Shown here in pieces: positions 45,370 through 46,167 of a stretch of 46,167 nt of DNA. Location: positions 1-46,167 of the forward strand of contig CAYGTC010000034.1 of assembly GCA_964352735.1 (NCBI GenBank), given 5' to 3'. The stretch comes from NORP309 sp964352735. Its GTDB lineage: Bacteria; Pseudomonadota; Gammaproteobacteria; Xanthomonadales; Marinicellaceae. The notes under the pieces are model-generated. The model saw only the letters and a list, made by a program, of their open reading frames with translations, did no database searches and was not told the DNA's origin. Position numbers and translations under genes: made by a program. Position 1 is the stretch's first letter. Each line of letters opens with the position of its first letter.

Positions 45370-45584
45370 GAGACCTCTGCATAACTAGCCCAGATATTTC
45401 ATCAAATCGGTAAAAATAATCGATTTTATCTATGGAAAACATTGAGTTAGACGATTTTATTAAAAGGACATTTTGTACCTGAATGGTTTTATGAAAAAAA
45501 TGGCTGCCGCTATTGATAAGATTTATGACGCTGTTGGTGAATTTAATCACTTTTTACTCGCCACAGTAGTTATGCAGAGGTCTC
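45370..45584. mobile_element. 215-bp MITE-like non-autonomous element
   Basis: It is bounded by perfect 18-bp terminal inverted repeats (GAGACCTCTGCATAACTA at 45370-45387 and its complement at 45567-45584). Both sides are flanked by the 5-bp direct repeat TTACT (45365-45369 and 45585-45589), consistent with a target duplication. It contains no transposase gene, and short frames inside it appear random. The inside shares long blocks with 1-110. A DDE transposase encoded elsewhere is presumably the mover; the family was not determined. Confidence 0.85.
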
Positions 45585-45865
45585 TTACTATTAAAATTAA
45601 CCCTCTTCAGCCTTATGAATGTGATTTATCAACTCACGTTGTGGCAGCTGTAACTATCTATGTTAATCAGGACAGTGTTAATAACACTAAAGATTGCCAG
45701 ACACCCAATATCCAAGAAGCGCAATTACTCAAGGCAGTATCACAGCAGTATAGGATCGGGCCCAGCCGAACCATACTCGATGGTGAGTTCAACACACGAT
45801 TACTAACCATCACAGAAAATGTTAAATTTGATTTCGCCATCGAAGACACAGCTATACCAATCTAA
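45585..45865 (+). pseudogene. Fragment of a second beta-helix protein gene
   Basis: An open frame downstream of the MITE reads VVAAVTIYVNQDS, then RTILDGEFNTRLLTITENVKFDFAI, and stops at 45865. This resembles the N-terminal plan of the gene at 44066 (ITIYVDQFTGDD, then ETLLDGEEMFKIMQI). No signal peptide start is present, and the rungs expected after it are missing. The nominal start of the frame lies inside the MITE (45473), so it is most likely a remnant of a paralogue interrupted by the insertion. Confidence 0.45.
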
Positions 45866-46034
45866 GACCCCATCAGTTTAACCTATTATTTTCATAATTT
45901 TTTGTTACTGCAATCCATGGGTTATTAATTTTACCACTTTTACCATATTACCCATTTTACCCATACTTTTCACTTTTCATCATGTATAAAAAATTCATAA
46001 TGAGATTTCTATTTAATAACACAAGGTGAATTCT

Positions 46035-46142
46035 ATGTTCCAATATAATAATTTAAAATCCATTATAAGCCCTTTATCGCTAAAGATGCTGTTTGGCTTA
46101 TTTTTACTTATCTTACCCGTGGTGCATTTAGTGAATAGTTAA
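46035..46142 (+). CDS. Possible small membrane protein or broken signal-peptide start
   Basis: A 35-codon frame from ATG 46035, with the ribosome-site-like AAGGTGAA 6 bases upstream. The product has a hydrophilic start and one hydrophobic segment (MLFGLFLLILPVVHLV). It could be a genuine small membrane protein or the leader of a secreted protein whose frame is lost beyond the window. It is not recognised. Confidence 0.3.
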   Translation: MFQYNNLKSIISPLSLKMLFGLFLLILPVVHLVNS

Positions 46143-46167
46143 AAAAATAAGTTACTCATTGGCAAAA

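Noticed and set aside
45473..45865. A 130-codon open frame as an intact gene
   Set aside because: Its start lies inside the MITE, and only the part after the insertion resembles a protein family.
45930..45980. TTTTACC-like short repeats as a CRISPR or tandem array
   Set aside because: The units are short, irregular and without spacers; this looks like low-complexity AT-rich sequence.

Overview
The window is AT-rich bacterial chromosome from an aerobic, Gram-negative gammaproteobacterium. The basis is a cytochrome bo3 quinol oxidase (cyoABCD), split glycyl-tRNA synthetase (glyQ/glyS), system I cytochrome c maturation genes, a periplasmic DsbC and an RND efflux pair. Hanks-type kinases with a GEGGFGLTYLA loop, and secreted beta-helix proteins, suggest a free-living marine lineage such as Marinicella or a relative. 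That placement is inference from gene style; no rRNA is present.

Layout. 1-110: edge of a repeated element. 256-2088: nth and, converging on it, an MFS carrier. 2094-6638 (minus): cyoABCD followed by a SCO-type copper protein, behind a promoter region with two CTGAAA palindromes. 6949-8425 (minus): a FhuD-like binding protein and a GbsR/MarR regulator, with a possible Fur box upstream. 8991-11968: glyQS, closed by a strong terminator. 12093-20631: two closely related membrane Ser/Thr kinases with different C-terminal halves, flanking a large secreted tailspike-like beta-helix protein. 20623-26302: membrane-anchored peroxiredoxin-like protein (minus), recQ and a DUF368/PopT lipid-carrier transporter, then adenine deaminase and AlkB (both minus). 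26537-30853: RND adaptor and permease. 30964-33336 (minus): frmA, fghA and a VOC protein for glutathione-dependent formaldehyde removal. 33623-38150: ccmEFGHI, then dsbC. 39082-42789: a D-2-hydroxyglutarate dehydrogenase diverging from serA, then a YeiH-type membrane protein. 42860-43354: a small Sel1-like secreted protein. 43355-46167: a decayed mobile-element zone holding a beta-helix gene with a broken signal peptide, a 215-bp MITE with perfect inverted ends, and a fragment of a second beta-helix gene.

Most of the window is housekeeping in compact operons with 1-12 bp overlaps. The accessory interest is in the kinase/beta-helix/kinase block and in the right-hand end. There, a T7 tract separates the signal peptide from the body of a beta-helix protein, and copies of one short repeat family lie around it.
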